A stretch of DNA of 64,000 nucleotides from Planctomycetota bacterium (GCA_022446815.1 JAKVCD010000001.1:294997-358996), one strand, 5' to 3'. Counted from the stretch's first letter, positions 31,847 to 44,275 are shown. The notes: generated by a model from the letters alone, not told the origin. Translations and numbers: made by a program.

Positions 31847-33268
31847 ATGTCTAAACCCTTCAACCTGCGCCGTCTGCCCCTCTGGATCGTCCTGTTTGGC
31901 TTCGGCCTGGCCGGCTGTGGGGATCCGCCGCCCCCGCCCGTAGAGATCAACATGTCCGAGGACGTGGATGAGGAGGTGCGTGTCCTCATCTCGGGCTTGC
32001 TCTCCAAGGTGAAGGCTGCCCCAGAGGAGGCTGCTCTGCGGGTCGACCTAGCCCTGGCTTACGAAGCGAACCAGCTCTGGTATGAGGCAGGCTTGGCTTG
32101 GGATCAGGCGCTACAGCTCCAGGCACAAGCGGGGGTCAACCAAGACGCTGCGACGAAGGGGGTGCACATCTATCACCGCGCCTTGTGTGTCCGGCAAGCT
32201 GGCGAGATCGCCATGGCGACGACATTCTTCAAGCAGGCGGTCGAGACCTCACCTAGCTTGGCCGCCGCGCACCACGAGCTCGCGGAGGCCTATTTGGAGG
32301 AGGGCGAGCTCGATCTCGCAGAGTCTCACTTCAGCAGCGCGTCAAAGTACAACCCGACGAGCTCAGACCCCTTTGTGGGGATGGCGCTCGTGCACCTCGG
32401 TCGTGATGAGGTGAGAGAGGCTGAACTCGACGCACGCAAAGCGATCACGATGGAGCCGACCCTCAAGCGGGCGCACTACGCGCTGGGCTTGGCTTTGAGA
32501 GGCCAGGGAAAGCTAGAGGAGGCTGAGCGGGAGCTGACTCTCGGCCTCGGTGGTGAGGCGAGGAACCTCCCCGACCCTCTCTCTGTGAAGCTGCAGAGCT
32601 TCAAGACTGGCTATCACGCGCGCGTCTCTGAGGCTATCAGCTACGTGAACGGGGGCAACCCCGCTAGGGCTGTACAGCTCTTGAAGCCGCTGCTCGCGCA
32701 GCACCCGGACGACGAGGCCGTCTTGAACAACCTCGCTGTCGCCTACACGCACCTGAGACAGCACGCGAAGTCTCGCGAGGTGCTCTTGAAGCTCATCGAG
32801 CTCGAGCCGACCTCTTTCCCGGCATACATCAACCTGACCGCCGCAGAGCTTGAGCTCGGGATGGACGCCGAGGCCCTGCAGCACGCGGAGGCAGCGGTCC
32901 GTTACGGGCCGGACGTAGCGAAGACGCGTTTCGTTCGCGCGCGGGCCTACATGCGCTACAAGCGCTGGAACGAGGCCTACGCAGACCTCAAGCGGACTGT
33001 TCAGATCCAAGGAGAAGACCCGATCCACCACATCTTCCTCGGGGAGGTGTGTCAGGAGCTCGGCCGCCATCAAGAGGCCGTCAGCGCCTTTGAGGCTGCC
33101 CTAGCTACAGACGAGAGCGTGCAGTACGTCTGGCGTGAGCTCGGTTTCTCACTCGTCGAGCTCGGCGACTTCAAGAGAGCCGGCGAGGCGTATCAGCGCG
33201 CGCGCCAAGGAGCGGGAGCGAGTGACGCACGTGTGCAGGAGCTCGGGCGACTGCTGGGTGGCGGCTGA
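31847..33268 (+). CDS. TPR-repeat lipoprotein
   Basis: 473 aa. The signal ends in the lipobox G-L-A-G-C followed by a Pro-rich linker (G-D-P-P-P-P-P). The rest is a run of tetratricopeptide repeats in three blocks (about residues 65-110, 118-215 and 260-465), with typical W/L-G-Y-A-F-A-P spacing, for example A-A-H-H-E-L-A-E-A-Y-L-E-E-G-E-L-D-L-A. It is likely a periplasm-facing scaffold anchored by lipid. No enzymatic domain. Its end is separated from the convergent gcvP by a strong hairpin. Confidence 0.88.
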   Translation: MSKPFNLRRLPLWIVLFGFGLAGCGDPPPPPVEINMSEDVDEEVRVLISGLLSKVKAAPEEAALRVDLALAYEANQLWYEAGLAWDQALQLQAQAGVNQDAATKGVHIYHRALCVRQAGEIAMATTFFKQAVETSPSLAAAHHELAEAYLEEGELDLAESHFSSASKYNPTSSDPFVGMALVHLGRDEVREAELDARKAITMEPTLKRAHYALGLALRGQGKLEEAERELTLGLGGEARNLPDPLSVKLQSFKTGYHARVSEAISYVNGGNPARAVQLLKPLLAQHPDDEAVLNNLAVAYTHLRQHAKSREVLLKLIELEPTSFPAYINLTAAELELGMDAEALQHAEAAVRYGPDVAKTRFVRARAYMRYKRWNEAYADLKRTVQIQGEDPIHHIFLGEVCQELGRHQEAVSAFEAALATDESVQYVWRELGFSLVELGDFKRAGEAYQRARQGAGASDARVQELGRLLGGG

Positions 33269-33301
33269 AGCGCACTCCGCAGAGCGAGTCCCGCGCGAAG
33301 A

Positions 33302-33325
33302 GCGCTGGTCAAACCTGCGGGAGGA

Positions 33326-33337
<12 letters not shown>
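33302..33337. terminator. Hairpin between convergent TPR and gcvP genes
   Basis: Perfect 9-bp arms gcgctggtc (33302-33310) and gaccagcgc (33329-33337) with an 18-nt loop that overlaps the gcvP stop. No T-run is seen. A bidirectional terminator is inferred from its place between convergent stops. Confidence 0.45.
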
Positions 33338-36214
<2,877 letters not shown>

Positions 36215-36480
36215 GATGGGGAGCTCTTCGAACAGCGCAGGCCCTGCCGAGACACGCGCTGTGGGACCTTGCAAGAGACATCAGTATAGGCCCGATCATA
36301 AACCGATTCTCGCGGGATGAGGGGAAGAGCGCCGAAGTCCGGCCGCTGACCTCCTCTCTGCTGTGGGGTCAAGGCTGATAACGAGTCTCCTGCATCCTCC
36401 CCTTGGCTGCCCGCACACACCCCTGCGGCCGCTCTCAGGCCCTCCCCCTCACCACTTATCGGAGGTGATAGGCTGAACCT

Positions 36481-37314
36481 GTGGCACGCCTCCTCGCAGC
36501 TCTGCTCTTAGCGACCTCTTGTTCGAGCGTGGGACCAGACGTCTGGGTCGACGTTCAGGGGACCCGGGTGCACTCGCGTGTTGTCGGCCCCCGCTTCGCG
36601 CCGGTGGTAGTCCTCGATGGGGGAGCGGGGCAGGACCTGCGAGCTTGGAAGGGGGTCGTTGATGAGCTCTCGAAGGAGGCTCGAGTCGTCACGTGGTCGC
36701 GGCCTGGCCTCGGGAGCTCCGAGCTCGGGCTCGTGGGGCGCGGCTCTCCGAGGATTGTCGAGGAGCTGCGGATCGTGCTCGAGGCTCTCGAGGTCGAGCC
36801 GCCTTATGTGCTCGTCGGTAACGCGGTGGGCGCCTTCCACACGCGGGCCTTCGCTGCCATGCACCGCGACGAGGTCGCCGCGATGGTCCTCATCGATCCG
36901 AGCCATGAGGATTGGTTGAGGCGGCTGCGTCTGACGCGCTCGACTGCCGAGTGGCGCGAGATGGGAGACGCCTTCCACAAGGAGGTGAACCTGCTCCCCG
37001 AGGGCACTCGCAGAGAGTTCGCTGAGCTTGAGGAGGAAGCGGACCGTATGAAGCGGCTGCCCATCCTCCCTGCGATGCCTGTGTGGATCCTCTCTTGTAC
37101 CCGCTTCGATGAGCGCGACGAGGCGGCCGGCCGGAGGAGGGAGGACACCGCTCTCTGGGAGGAGTTACACAGCGAGCTCGCATCCTCTATGCACCCTCAG
37201 GCGACGGTACAGCACATCACACGCTCCGATCTCGGGAGCGATGTCCTCGAAGTGAGCCCTCAGACTGTGGCAGAGGGCGTCCGCTGGGCGATCGAAGAGC
37301 TTCGAGGTCGCTGA
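36481..37314 (+). CDS. Alpha/beta-hydrolase-fold lipoprotein lacking the nucleophile
   Basis: 277 aa from GTG. The leader M-A-R-L-L-A-A-L-L-L-A-T-S-C is a lipoprotein signal with lipid Cys14. The fold is clear: V-V-V-L-D-G-G-A-G (oxyanion strand), W-S-R-P-G-L-G-S-S, and the nucleophile elbow. The elbow reads L-V-G-N-A115-V-G, with Ala where catalytic Ser should be; the codon is GCG. Asp (L-I-D-P-S-H) and His (V-Q-H-I-T-R-S-D) candidates remain. It is therefore probably not a normal esterase or peptidase. The MscS gene follows 44 nt downstream. Confidence 0.75.
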   Translation: MARLLAALLLATSCSSVGPDVWVDVQGTRVHSRVVGPRFAPVVVLDGGAGQDLRAWKGVVDELSKEARVVTWSRPGLGSSELGLVGRGSPRIVEELRIVLEALEVEPPYVLVGNAVGAFHTRAFAAMHRDEVAAMVLIDPSHEDWLRRLRLTRSTAEWREMGDAFHKEVNLLPEGTRREFAELEEEADRMKRLPILPAMPVWILSCTRFDERDEAAGRRREDTALWEELHSELASSMHPQATVQHITRSDLGSDVLEVSPQTVAEGVRWAIEELRGR

Positions 37315-37358
37315 GGTCTCCGTGGAACCTGCCCCCTCTGAGGAGTAGGTTGCACGGC

Positions 37359-38534
37359 ATGGTCCTAAAGACAGAGGCGCTAGTGACAGCTCAGCCCTTC
37401 GGGCTCGAAGGAGGTGCTGAGGAGGGTGCGGCGGAGCTCGCCGCGCAGGGTGGCGCTCTGAGTCAGCTCATCTCCAAGCAGCTAGGCGACGTCATCGAGA
37501 ACCCCCTCGCGGGAGCGGTGGTCGTCATCCTCGCGGCGCTCCTCTTTGGCAAGCTCGTGGACTGGGTCTTGCGCGCGACCCTGAGCGTCTGGGTCAAGAA
37601 CAGCGACACCCCCTTAGACGACCTCGCGCTCAAACACCTCTCAGGCCCGATCGTGAAGACGACGGTGCTCTACGGCTTCTGGGTCGCGACGGTCCACCTC
37701 GAGCTGGAGGAACCCAGCGCGCGACTCATGGTCTTGCGGGTGATCCAGACCTTGCTGGTCTTGATCTGGAGCGTCGGAGTGCTGCACTTGGTCGACGGGC
37801 TCTTGCGCTACGCGAGCTCGAACAAGGGCAAGTTCAAGATCGTCGAGAGCCGGACCTTCCCGCTCTTCTCGAACCTCTCCAAGCTCCTGCTCTTTGGGGT
37901 CGGGATCTACCTCGTGATCCTCGTCTGGGACGTCAACACAGACGCCTGGCTCGCGAGCGCGGGCATCGCCGGCCTCGCGATCAGCTTCGCGGCGAAGGAC
38001 ACCCTCTCAAACCTCTTCGCAGGGGTCTTCATCATCGCTGATGCGCCATACCGGATCGGCGACTACATCGTCTTGGACAGCGCCTCGGGCGGGACCCGCG
38101 GAGAGGTGACCAGCATCGGCCTGCGCTCGACGCGCGTCGTGACGCGTGACGAGATCGAGATCACGATCCCCAACGCCGTCATCGGCGCGGCGCAGATCGT
38201 GAACCAGACCGCTGGTCCCAGCCCCAAGATGCGCGTTCGCGTGCCGGTTGGCGTCGCATATAGCACAGACGTAGACCGCTTCCGCGAGGTCGTCATGGAG
38301 GTCGCTCAGGCAGAGTCGCTCGTCTGCGACACACCGTCGCCGCGCCTTCGCTTCCGAGCCTTTGGACCGTCCAGCCTCGATTTCGAGCTCTTGGTCTGGG
38401 CGGAGTCGCCGGAGGCTAGAGGTCTGCTGCTCGACAACCTCCTCTGCTCCATCCTGAACCGGCTGCGCGAAGAGGGGATCCAGATCCCGTTCCCGCAGCG
38501 CGACCTGCACATCAAGGAGCAGCCGAGCTCCTGA
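37359..38534 (+). CDS. MscS-family mechanosensitive channel
   Basis: 391 aa from the ATG at 37359; a TTG at 37350 with AGGAG upstream is an alternative. About four to five membrane helices occupy residues 45-195. The pore-lining TM3 (A-S-A-G-I-A-G-L-A-I-S-F-A-A-K-D-T-L-S-N-L) carries the Ala/Gly pattern of MscS. Next is the beta-domain (G-D-Y-I-V-L-D...G-E-V-T-S-I-G-L-R-S-T-R) and a C-terminal alpha/beta domain. It opens under membrane tension to release solutes on osmotic downshock. It is followed 6 nt later by the persulfide dioxygenase gene. Confidence 0.9.
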   Translation: MVLKTEALVTAQPFGLEGGAEEGAAELAAQGGALSQLISKQLGDVIENPLAGAVVVILAALLFGKLVDWVLRATLSVWVKNSDTPLDDLALKHLSGPIVKTTVLYGFWVATVHLELEEPSARLMVLRVIQTLLVLIWSVGVLHLVDGLLRYASSNKGKFKIVESRTFPLFSNLSKLLLFGVGIYLVILVWDVNTDAWLASAGIAGLAISFAAKDTLSNLFAGVFIIADAPYRIGDYIVLDSASGGTRGEVTSIGLRSTRVVTRDEIEITIPNAVIGAAQIVNQTAGPSPKMRVRVPVGVAYSTDVDRFREVVMEVAQAESLVCDTPSPRLRFRAFGPSSLDFELLVWAESPEARGLLLDNLLCSILNRLREEGIQIPFPQRDLHIKEQPSS

Positions 38535-38540
38535 GCCGCG

Positions 38541-39926
38541 GTGATCCTCGAGCAGCACTACCTCGCTTGCCTCAGCCAGGCGAGCTATCTGATCGGCGAC
38601 GCAGAGGCCGGCGTCGCTGCGGTTGTAGATCCAAGGCGTGACGTTGAGGTCTACAAGCAGGCGGCGGCGAAGCACGGCGTAGAGATTCGCCACGTCCTGC
38701 TGACTCACTTCCACGCGGACTTCCTCGCTGGACACCTCGAGCTCGCCGCCGAGACCGGCGCGGCCCTTCACCTCGGCGCCGCTGCGAGCGCGGAGTTCGA
38801 CTTCGAGCCGCTCGAGGACGGAGCTGAGCTGAGGCTAGGCGCTGTGACGATCCAGGCCTTGGCGACGCCAGGCCACACCCCTGAGAGCGTGTCCTACACG
38901 GTGCGAGACAACAGCGAGGACGAGCCGCGCGCGGTCCTCACAGGTGACACTCTCTTCATCGGGGACGTGGGCAGGCCTGACCTGATGTCCTCCGTCGGCG
39001 TCACGGCTGAAGACCTCGCTGGCGCTCTCTACGACTCAGTCCACCAGAAGCTACTCACGCTCCCAGACGAGACGGTCGTCTATCCGGGGCACGGCGCAGG
39101 CTCATCCTGCGGAAAGAACCTCTCAACCGCGCTCTCTTGCACGATCGGCCAGCAGCGCCGGACGAACTATGCGCTGCAAGACATGACCAAGGAGGCCTTC
39201 GTCTCCGTCGTCACGGCGGGGCAGCGGCCCGCGCCTCAATACTTTGGGCATGACGCCGCGCTCAACAAGCGCGAGCGGCCGCTGCTCAAGGAGACCCTCG
39301 CTCAGGCGCTGCGTCCGCTCTCGATCGAAGAGGCGCTCGCGGCGCAGGCAGAGGGCGCGGTGCTCCTCGACACTCGCGACGGGGACGCCTTCGCCGCGGG
39401 CTTCTTGCCTGGCGCGATCTTCGTCGGTCTAGGGGGGCGCTTTGCGAGCTGGGTGGGCACAGTGATCTCTCCAGACGCAGAGCTCGTCCTCATCTCGGAG
39501 TCTGGCACGGAGGAGGAGGCGGTGACGCGCCTCGGCCGGATCGGCTACGACAAAGTGCGCGGCTTCTTGGAGGACCCTGCGCAGGCTCTCGCGGGCCGAG
39601 GAGACCTCGAGCGTGTCCAGCGCGTGGATGCAGCGAGCCTCGCTGCGATCTTGGGAGAGGACGGAGAGCTCGCCGTCATCGACGTGCGCGCAGAGGGAGA
39701 GTTCGAGGCGGGGCGCATCGCGGGCGCTCTGAACTTGCCTCTGCAGCGACCTCAAGAGATGGCAGCAGCCGCGCCTGTAGACGGGCCACATGTCATCCAC
39801 TGCCAGGGAGGCTACCGCTCGCTGATCGCAGCGAGCCTGATCGCACAGACGAACAAGGCGCCCCTTGTGGACCTCACGGGCGGCTTTGAGGCGTGGGAGC
39901 GAGCTGGTCAGGCGGTCGAGCGCTGA
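38541..39926 (+). CDS. Persulfide dioxygenase-like MBL protein with two rhodanese domains
   Basis: 461 aa from GTG. Residues 1-240 are a metallo-beta-lactamase-fold, ETHE1-like domain with the iron motif T-H-F-H58-A-D60-F-L-A-G-H, then T-P-G-H-T-P-E-S and T-G-D-T-L-F-I-G-D-V-G-R-P-D-L. Residues about 265-365 are a rhodanese domain whose catalytic Cys is replaced by Ser (L-I-S-E-S-G). Residues about 370-460 are an active-type rhodanese with Cys in I-H-C-Q-G-G-Y-R-S. The same layout is known in CstB-like enzymes, which oxidise persulfides to sulfite/thiosulfate. Cytoplasmic sulfide detoxification is the likely role. Confidence 0.9.
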   Translation: MILEQHYLACLSQASYLIGDAEAGVAAVVDPRRDVEVYKQAAAKHGVEIRHVLLTHFHADFLAGHLELAAETGAALHLGAAASAEFDFEPLEDGAELRLGAVTIQALATPGHTPESVSYTVRDNSEDEPRAVLTGDTLFIGDVGRPDLMSSVGVTAEDLAGALYDSVHQKLLTLPDETVVYPGHGAGSSCGKNLSTALSCTIGQQRRTNYALQDMTKEAFVSVVTAGQRPAPQYFGHDAALNKRERPLLKETLAQALRPLSIEEALAAQAEGAVLLDTRDGDAFAAGFLPGAIFVGLGGRFASWVGTVISPDAELVLISESGTEEEAVTRLGRIGYDKVRGFLEDPAQALAGRGDLERVQRVDAASLAAILGEDGELAVIDVRAEGEFEAGRIAGALNLPLQRPQEMAAAAPVDGPHVIHCQGGYRSLIAASLIAQTNKAPLVDLTGGFEAWERAGQAVER

Positions 39927-39927
39927 C

Positions 39928-40116
39928 TCAGTGCGTGGACCAGTAGGCCTCGAAGTAGGCTAACTCTGAAGTACGCGCATCACCGAGGTCTGCCAAGGCG
40001 TCGACGCCCACGTCGCTCAGTAGGCTCATGGCCTGAATCAGCACCGCGTCGTCGACTCCTTCAAAGGCCAAGGGGAGCTTGCTCGTGTTCTTGCCCACGC
40101 GCTCGATGAGGCGCAT
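39928..40116 (-). CDS. Small hypothetical protein, 62 aa
   Basis: Begins at the ATG at 40116 with CAGGAAC upstream as a ribosome site, 20 nt after the toroid gene it follows. The protein is soluble and acidic, with a helical look (A-V-L-I-Q-A-M-S-L-L-S-D-V-G-V-D-A-L). It ends in W-S-T-H right at the convergent stop of the persulfide dioxygenase gene. No recognised domain. Confidence 0.5.
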   Translation of the reverse strand: MRLIERVGKNTSKLPLAFEGVDDAVLIQAMSLLSDVGVDALADLGDARTSELAYFEAYWSTH

Positions 40117-40135
40117 GAGGTTCCTGCGGCCGGGG

Positions 40136-42784
40136 TTACTTCAAGCGGTAGAGCTCGATCCCGGAGAAGCCAACTCCGTGGACTTCGCTCCCGGGGCTGT
40201 ACTCGAGGACGCTGACTTTGATCGTGCTGATGCGGAGCGTCTTGCCGAGGTCGACTTGGATCATCTTCATCTCGTCTGAGCCCATGTCGACTTCGATCGG
40301 ATCCTCATCGTTGATACTGACGGCGGCGCGCTTGATCGCGCCGAAGTGGTTGCGGAGCGAGAGGGCGCTGTTGGCTTGCGCGAGGAGGAGCGTGTTGGCG
40401 CGCGCTCTGCGTGAGAGCGAGAGCTGGATCCACGGAGACTTGTCATCCGCGCCGGAGACCCAGCGGGTGAGGTGTGGCTCGTCACAGGCGTTGGCAGGGG
40501 CGGTGTCTCCGCTGTGCTGGCTGGAAGCTCTCGCTGTGACCTCTTGGTGGTTCAGGAGGTTCTCAGCGTTGAAGTTGAGGTTGTCCGCCATCCAGTCCTC
40601 AGGAGAGTCTTTGGTCTTGATCTTCAGCGAGACCGAGCGGAAGGGCTCTGTCTTGGAAGGGTATTCCGGGTCTCCCTCAGGCTTCACCACGGTCACTCGA
40701 GCCTGCAGCACGTGCTCGCCAGGGAGCTCGAAGCTGTGCTGGGCGGCGAATCGCTCGCCACGCCACGACTGTGTCGGATCACCCGTGACCGTCGCGACGA
40801 CCTGACCGTCGGCGAGGTACTCGACCTTCACTACGCGGACGCCTCTCCAGGGCCGACCTTCTTCATCGAACTCGGAGAGGATGCTCTCGTCAAAGCCCTC
40901 GATCCAAAAGGTCATCTTCTTTGTCCCGGTAGCGCGGATGTGAACCTCTCCCGTGGAGTCAGCGAAGACGCTCCCGTCGCGGTTGGCTGCGCTGCCTGAC
41001 TGACGAGGTGCGGAGGCGCGCCGCAGGAAGAGCAAGGCGAAGCAAGAGTCCTTCGTGTTGCGCCAGACTCCGGGGTCACCTTGCCGCTTGAGGAGCTCTT
41101 CAGCGCCGTCTCGGTACCAAGGGTTGTCGCCGATGTACTCGGTGTTGAAGAAGGCGCCGACGCGCTCGAGCCCGTAGATGTAGTAGTAGAAGTTGTCCCC
41201 GTTGACTCCCGGCGCGGACTTGTCGACGTCACCTTCTCGCTGGTGGCGGCGGTCTCCCCTCATCACCTCGTCGTAGTAGTGCTCCATCCAGCCAAGGCCC
41301 AGCTGGCTGCTCTTCATGAACATCTGGATGTGACGGGCGCCGAGCTTCTTGTCGAGGAGCATCATCGGGATCCCGACCGTGCACAGGCCCGCGGTCGTCA
41401 TGCAGCCTGACTCGATCCATGGCGCGCGATTGTCGGGGTAGTAGTAGTACCCCGCGATCTTGCGCTTGCCGCTGCGCTGGGCATCCCCGCCCTCCCACTC
41501 AACCTCCTCAACATTGCCCTGGTGCTTCTCGTAGGCGGTCTGAACGATGCGCCGCCAGGTCTTGGCAGGGACCTCGACGCCAACCTCTGAGGCTCCCCAG
41601 AAGCCGAGGCAGGCGAACTGCGCGTTGGAGAGGTCCGCCTTGCCCGCCGGGTAAGCCCATGAGCCTGGCACCACATCGCTCTCCCAATCCAAGAGCAAGT
41701 CCACGAGCTCCTGCGCCCACTCCTGATTGGCTTCATCCTTTGTCGCTCCGATCGCCATCAGCTGGCATCCAGCTGAGTAGGTCTTGACGGGGTCGCGGCG
41801 CCGGAGGAACTGCAGGCCGCGGACGACGGACGGGTGGTCAGCGCTGAGCCCGCACTTCAGAAGGGTGTAGACGCAGAGCGAGGTCGTGCCGTTGCGAAAG
41901 CCGCTGAAGTGGTAGTCCCAAGAGCCGTCGCGGTGCTGGCTCATGAGGAGGACGTCAACGCCGTCAGTGATCGCCTGGTTGATCGCGGGCTGGAGCTCGT
42001 GCAGCGGCGTGCCCTCCTCTTCCGGCAGACCGTTCATGGTCCCGCCGCTCGCAGCGGGGAGCTTGCCAGCGAGCTTCTTGTAGCGGCGCTCGATGTCGCC
42101 ACCCTTCAAGGCGTCGTCATAGAGCTTCACCTCGTGCGCGGCGCCGACGACTCGGTACTCTTCGTTTTGATCCTTGTAGGAGCAGGTCGCGAGGGTGTGC
42201 TGGTCTTCGTAGAGGATCTCTCCGGACTGAGAGTCAGACTCGTTGACCAGCTCACCGTTTTGGTAGAGGCGCATCACCTCGCCGTCGTAGGTCCCGACCA
42301 CGTGATACCAAGTCCCGAGCTTGAAGGTCTTGTTCGACGAGAGGTAGGTGAGGGTGCCCGTGTCTTTGCTCGCGACCGCGAAGCAGAAGGAGCGGTCTCT
42401 GCTGCCGAGGAGGATGCCGCGCTCGTGGCTGCCGTTGTCTTCTAAGGCGGAGAAGATCCCTCCCCAAGCGATGTAGGCGTCGACCGCGACCCAGGCCTCG
42501 ATCGTCACCTCCTCTCTCGGGAGCGCGCCAGCGGGGAGCTTAGCGCTAGCGCTCATGAGCGGCGCCCCTGGCGGCAAGAGGAGCGACTGCACCTTCTCCT
42601 CGCCGAAGAAGCTAGGCGAGGCGTAGGGCATCGCCCACTCTCCCTTGAGCGGCTGGAAGGCGCCGGATGAGTAGTGCTCCGCGCTATAGATCCAGTGTGC
42701 GACGACTCCCGATTCGCTCTGAGAAGAGCTAGGGAGCAGCGGCGCTGAGCCGAACAGGGCGAGGGTGAGGAGCCAAGCGTTCAC
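40136..42784 (-). CDS. Exported LamG + alpha-toroid + discoidin-like multidomain protein
   Basis: 882 aa with a signal peptide of about 22 residues. Residues about 75-235 are a LamG/concanavalin-like lectin domain (V-T-I-E-A-W-V, T-W-Y-H-V-V-G-T-Y-D-G). Residues about 255-620 form an alpha/alpha-toroid like terpenoid cyclases or complement C3d, with repeats such as G-S-W-D-Y and G-L-Q-F-L-R-R. A beta-sandwich linker follows. Residues about 735-882 are an F5/8-type-C (discoidin) domain ending G-F-S-G-I-E-L-Y-R. It shares toroid and C-terminal domains with the gene at 52049. It probably binds a surface polysaccharide; no catalytic residues were found. It is downstream of the DUF1501 gene and probably in its operon. 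Confidence 0.8.
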   Translation of the reverse strand: MNAWLLTLALFGSAPLLPSSSQSESGVVAHWIYSAEHYSSGAFQPLKGEWAMPYASPSFFGEEKVQSLLLPPGAPLMSASAKLPAGALPREEVTIEAWVAVDAYIAWGGIFSALEDNGSHERGILLGSRDRSFCFAVASKDTGTLTYLSSNKTFKLGTWYHVVGTYDGEVMRLYQNGELVNESDSQSGEILYEDQHTLATCSYKDQNEEYRVVGAAHEVKLYDDALKGGDIERRYKKLAGKLPAASGGTMNGLPEEEGTPLHELQPAINQAITDGVDVLLMSQHRDGSWDYHFSGFRNGTTSLCVYTLLKCGLSADHPSVVRGLQFLRRRDPVKTYSAGCQLMAIGATKDEANQEWAQELVDLLLDWESDVVPGSWAYPAGKADLSNAQFACLGFWGASEVGVEVPAKTWRRIVQTAYEKHQGNVEEVEWEGGDAQRSGKRKIAGYYYYPDNRAPWIESGCMTTAGLCTVGIPMMLLDKKLGARHIQMFMKSSQLGLGWMEHYYDEVMRGDRRHQREGDVDKSAPGVNGDNFYYYIYGLERVGAFFNTEYIGDNPWYRDGAEELLKRQGDPGVWRNTKDSCFALLFLRRASAPRQSGSAANRDGSVFADSTGEVHIRATGTKKMTFWIEGFDESILSEFDEEGRPWRGVRVVKVEYLADGQVVATVTGDPTQSWRGERFAAQHSFELPGEHVLQARVTVVKPEGDPEYPSKTEPFRSVSLKIKTKDSPEDWMADNLNFNAENLLNHQEVTARASSQHSGDTAPANACDEPHLTRWVSGADDKSPWIQLSLSRRARANTLLLAQANSALSLRNHFGAIKRAAVSINDEDPIEVDMGSDEMKMIQVDLGKTLRISTIKVSVLEYSPGSEVHGVGFSGIELYRLK

Positions 42785-42862
42785 AGCCCAAGGAGTCTAG
42801 CAGCGACCCATGCTGAGGTCGGCTACCCCCTGACACATGCCCTCTCTAGGGCGCCCAGGCGA

Positions 42863-44272
42863 TCAAATGATCTGACGGATGGGCTCTGCGCCCTCGACGC
42901 CCACGAGGCGCTGCTCGAGCCCGCCGAAGTTGAAGGAGAGCACGTTCGGGTCGAAGCCGAGCTGGGTCAGGATCGTCGCGTGGAGGTTCTTCACGTGGAA
43001 GCGGTCTGTGACCGCTGCGCTACCGAGCTCATCCGTCTGTCCGACGCTCGTGCCACCTTTGACCCCGCCGCCCGCGAGCCAGAGCGTGAAGCCATATGAG
43101 TTGTGGTCTCGGCCGGTGCCCGTGGCGTACTCGGCGGTGGGCTGACGACCGAACTCACCAGTCCAGACGATCAGGGTCTCATCGAGCATGCCGCGGCGCT
43201 TCAGGTCTTTGATCAGGCCCGCGATGGGCTTGTCCGTGCGCCCAGCGTGCCTGTCGTGGTTGATCTTGAGATCGCCGTGGGCGTCCCAGTTGTTGTCGTT
43301 GTGGTGACCGCCTGAGTAGATCTGCACGAAGCGCACACCGCGCTCAACTAAGCGCCTCGCGAGGAGGCACTTGCGACCGAACTCGTTGGTCTCTGGGTTG
43401 TCGACCCCGTAGAGCTCCTGCGTCTCGACCGGCTCATCACCTAGCTTGAAGGCTTCCGGCGCAGCGGACTGCATGCGGTAACTGAGCTCATAGCTCGCGA
43501 TGCGCGCGGCGAGGTCAGAGTTGCCGTCGTTGCGGTCGAGGTGCTCCTCGTTCATGCGGCGCAGGTGATCGAGGTGGGCGCGCTGACGTTCGCGGCTCAT
43601 GCCCTCTACGGGCGCGAGGTCCATGATCGGATTTCCCGTCGCCCGCACGACGCAGCCTTGGAAGGTCGCGGGCATGTAGCCGCTCGACCAGTTCTTCGCG
43701 CCGCTGATCGGGCCGCCGGTGTCGTCGAGCATGACGACGAAGCCAGGCATGTCGCGGTTCTGTGAGCCGAGCCCATAAGAGACCCAAGAGCCGACACAGG
43801 GCTTGCCGCTGAAGAGATGCCCCGAGTTCATCATGAACATCGCCGAGCCATGGATCGGCGAGTCTGCGTACATCGAGTGGACGAATGCCATGTCGTCTAC
43901 GCAGGTCGCGAGGTTCGGGAAGAGGGTGGAGACCCACTGACCGCATTCGCCGTACTGCTTGAAGCTCCACTTCGGCCCGACGACGCGCCCCTCGTTCTTC
44001 GTACCGCCGCGGCCGCGGGTCTTCACCTTGATGGTCTTGCCGTCGAGGGGATAGAGCTCCGGCTTGTAGTCGAAGGTGTCCATGTGGCTCGGACCGCCAT
44101 ACATGAACAGGAAGATCACGTTCTTCGCCTTGGCGAGGAGCGGCGAGGGGACAGCTGAGAGCGGGTTCGCGAAGCCACCTAGGCCGTCCCCCGCGAAGGG
44201 GGCAGAGGCCGCTAAGGCGCCCGTTGAGCGCAGGAATGCGCGGCGGGAGAAGCTGTTCTGCTCTTGGCTCAT
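42863..44272 (-). CDS. DUF1501 protein with Tat signal
   Basis: 469 aa. The N-terminal S-R-R-A-F-L-R-S-T-G-A-L-A-A-S-A is a twin-arginine signal, so the protein is exported folded. The body is the DUF1501 family, an alkaline-phosphatase/sulfatase-like fold very abundant in Planctomycetota, with motifs F-M-Y-G-G-P-S-H-M-D-T-F, Q-I-Y-S-G-G-H-H-N-D-N-N-W-D-A-H, and T-G-E-F-G-R-Q-P and R-D-H-N. It follows the DUF1553 gene by 3 nt, the standard planctomycete pairing. The biochemical activity of the family is unknown. Confidence 0.93.
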   Translation of the reverse strand: MSQEQNSFSRRAFLRSTGALAASAPFAGDGLGGFANPLSAVPSPLLAKAKNVIFLFMYGGPSHMDTFDYKPELYPLDGKTIKVKTRGRGGTKNEGRVVGPKWSFKQYGECGQWVSTLFPNLATCVDDMAFVHSMYADSPIHGSAMFMMNSGHLFSGKPCVGSWVSYGLGSQNRDMPGFVVMLDDTGGPISGAKNWSSGYMPATFQGCVVRATGNPIMDLAPVEGMSRERQRAHLDHLRRMNEEHLDRNDGNSDLAARIASYELSYRMQSAAPEAFKLGDEPVETQELYGVDNPETNEFGRKCLLARRLVERGVRFVQIYSGGHHNDNNWDAHGDLKINHDRHAGRTDKPIAGLIKDLKRRGMLDETLIVWTGEFGRQPTAEYATGTGRDHNSYGFTLWLAGGGVKGGTSVGQTDELGSAAVTDRFHVKNLHATILTQLGFDPNVLSFNFGGLEQRLVGVEGAEPIRQII

Positions 44273-44275
44273 AGG

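Noticed and set aside
36215-36480. Glycine riboswitch upstream of gcvP
   Set aside because: The minus-strand leader has no recognisable glycine aptamer core, and only hints of a -10 element.
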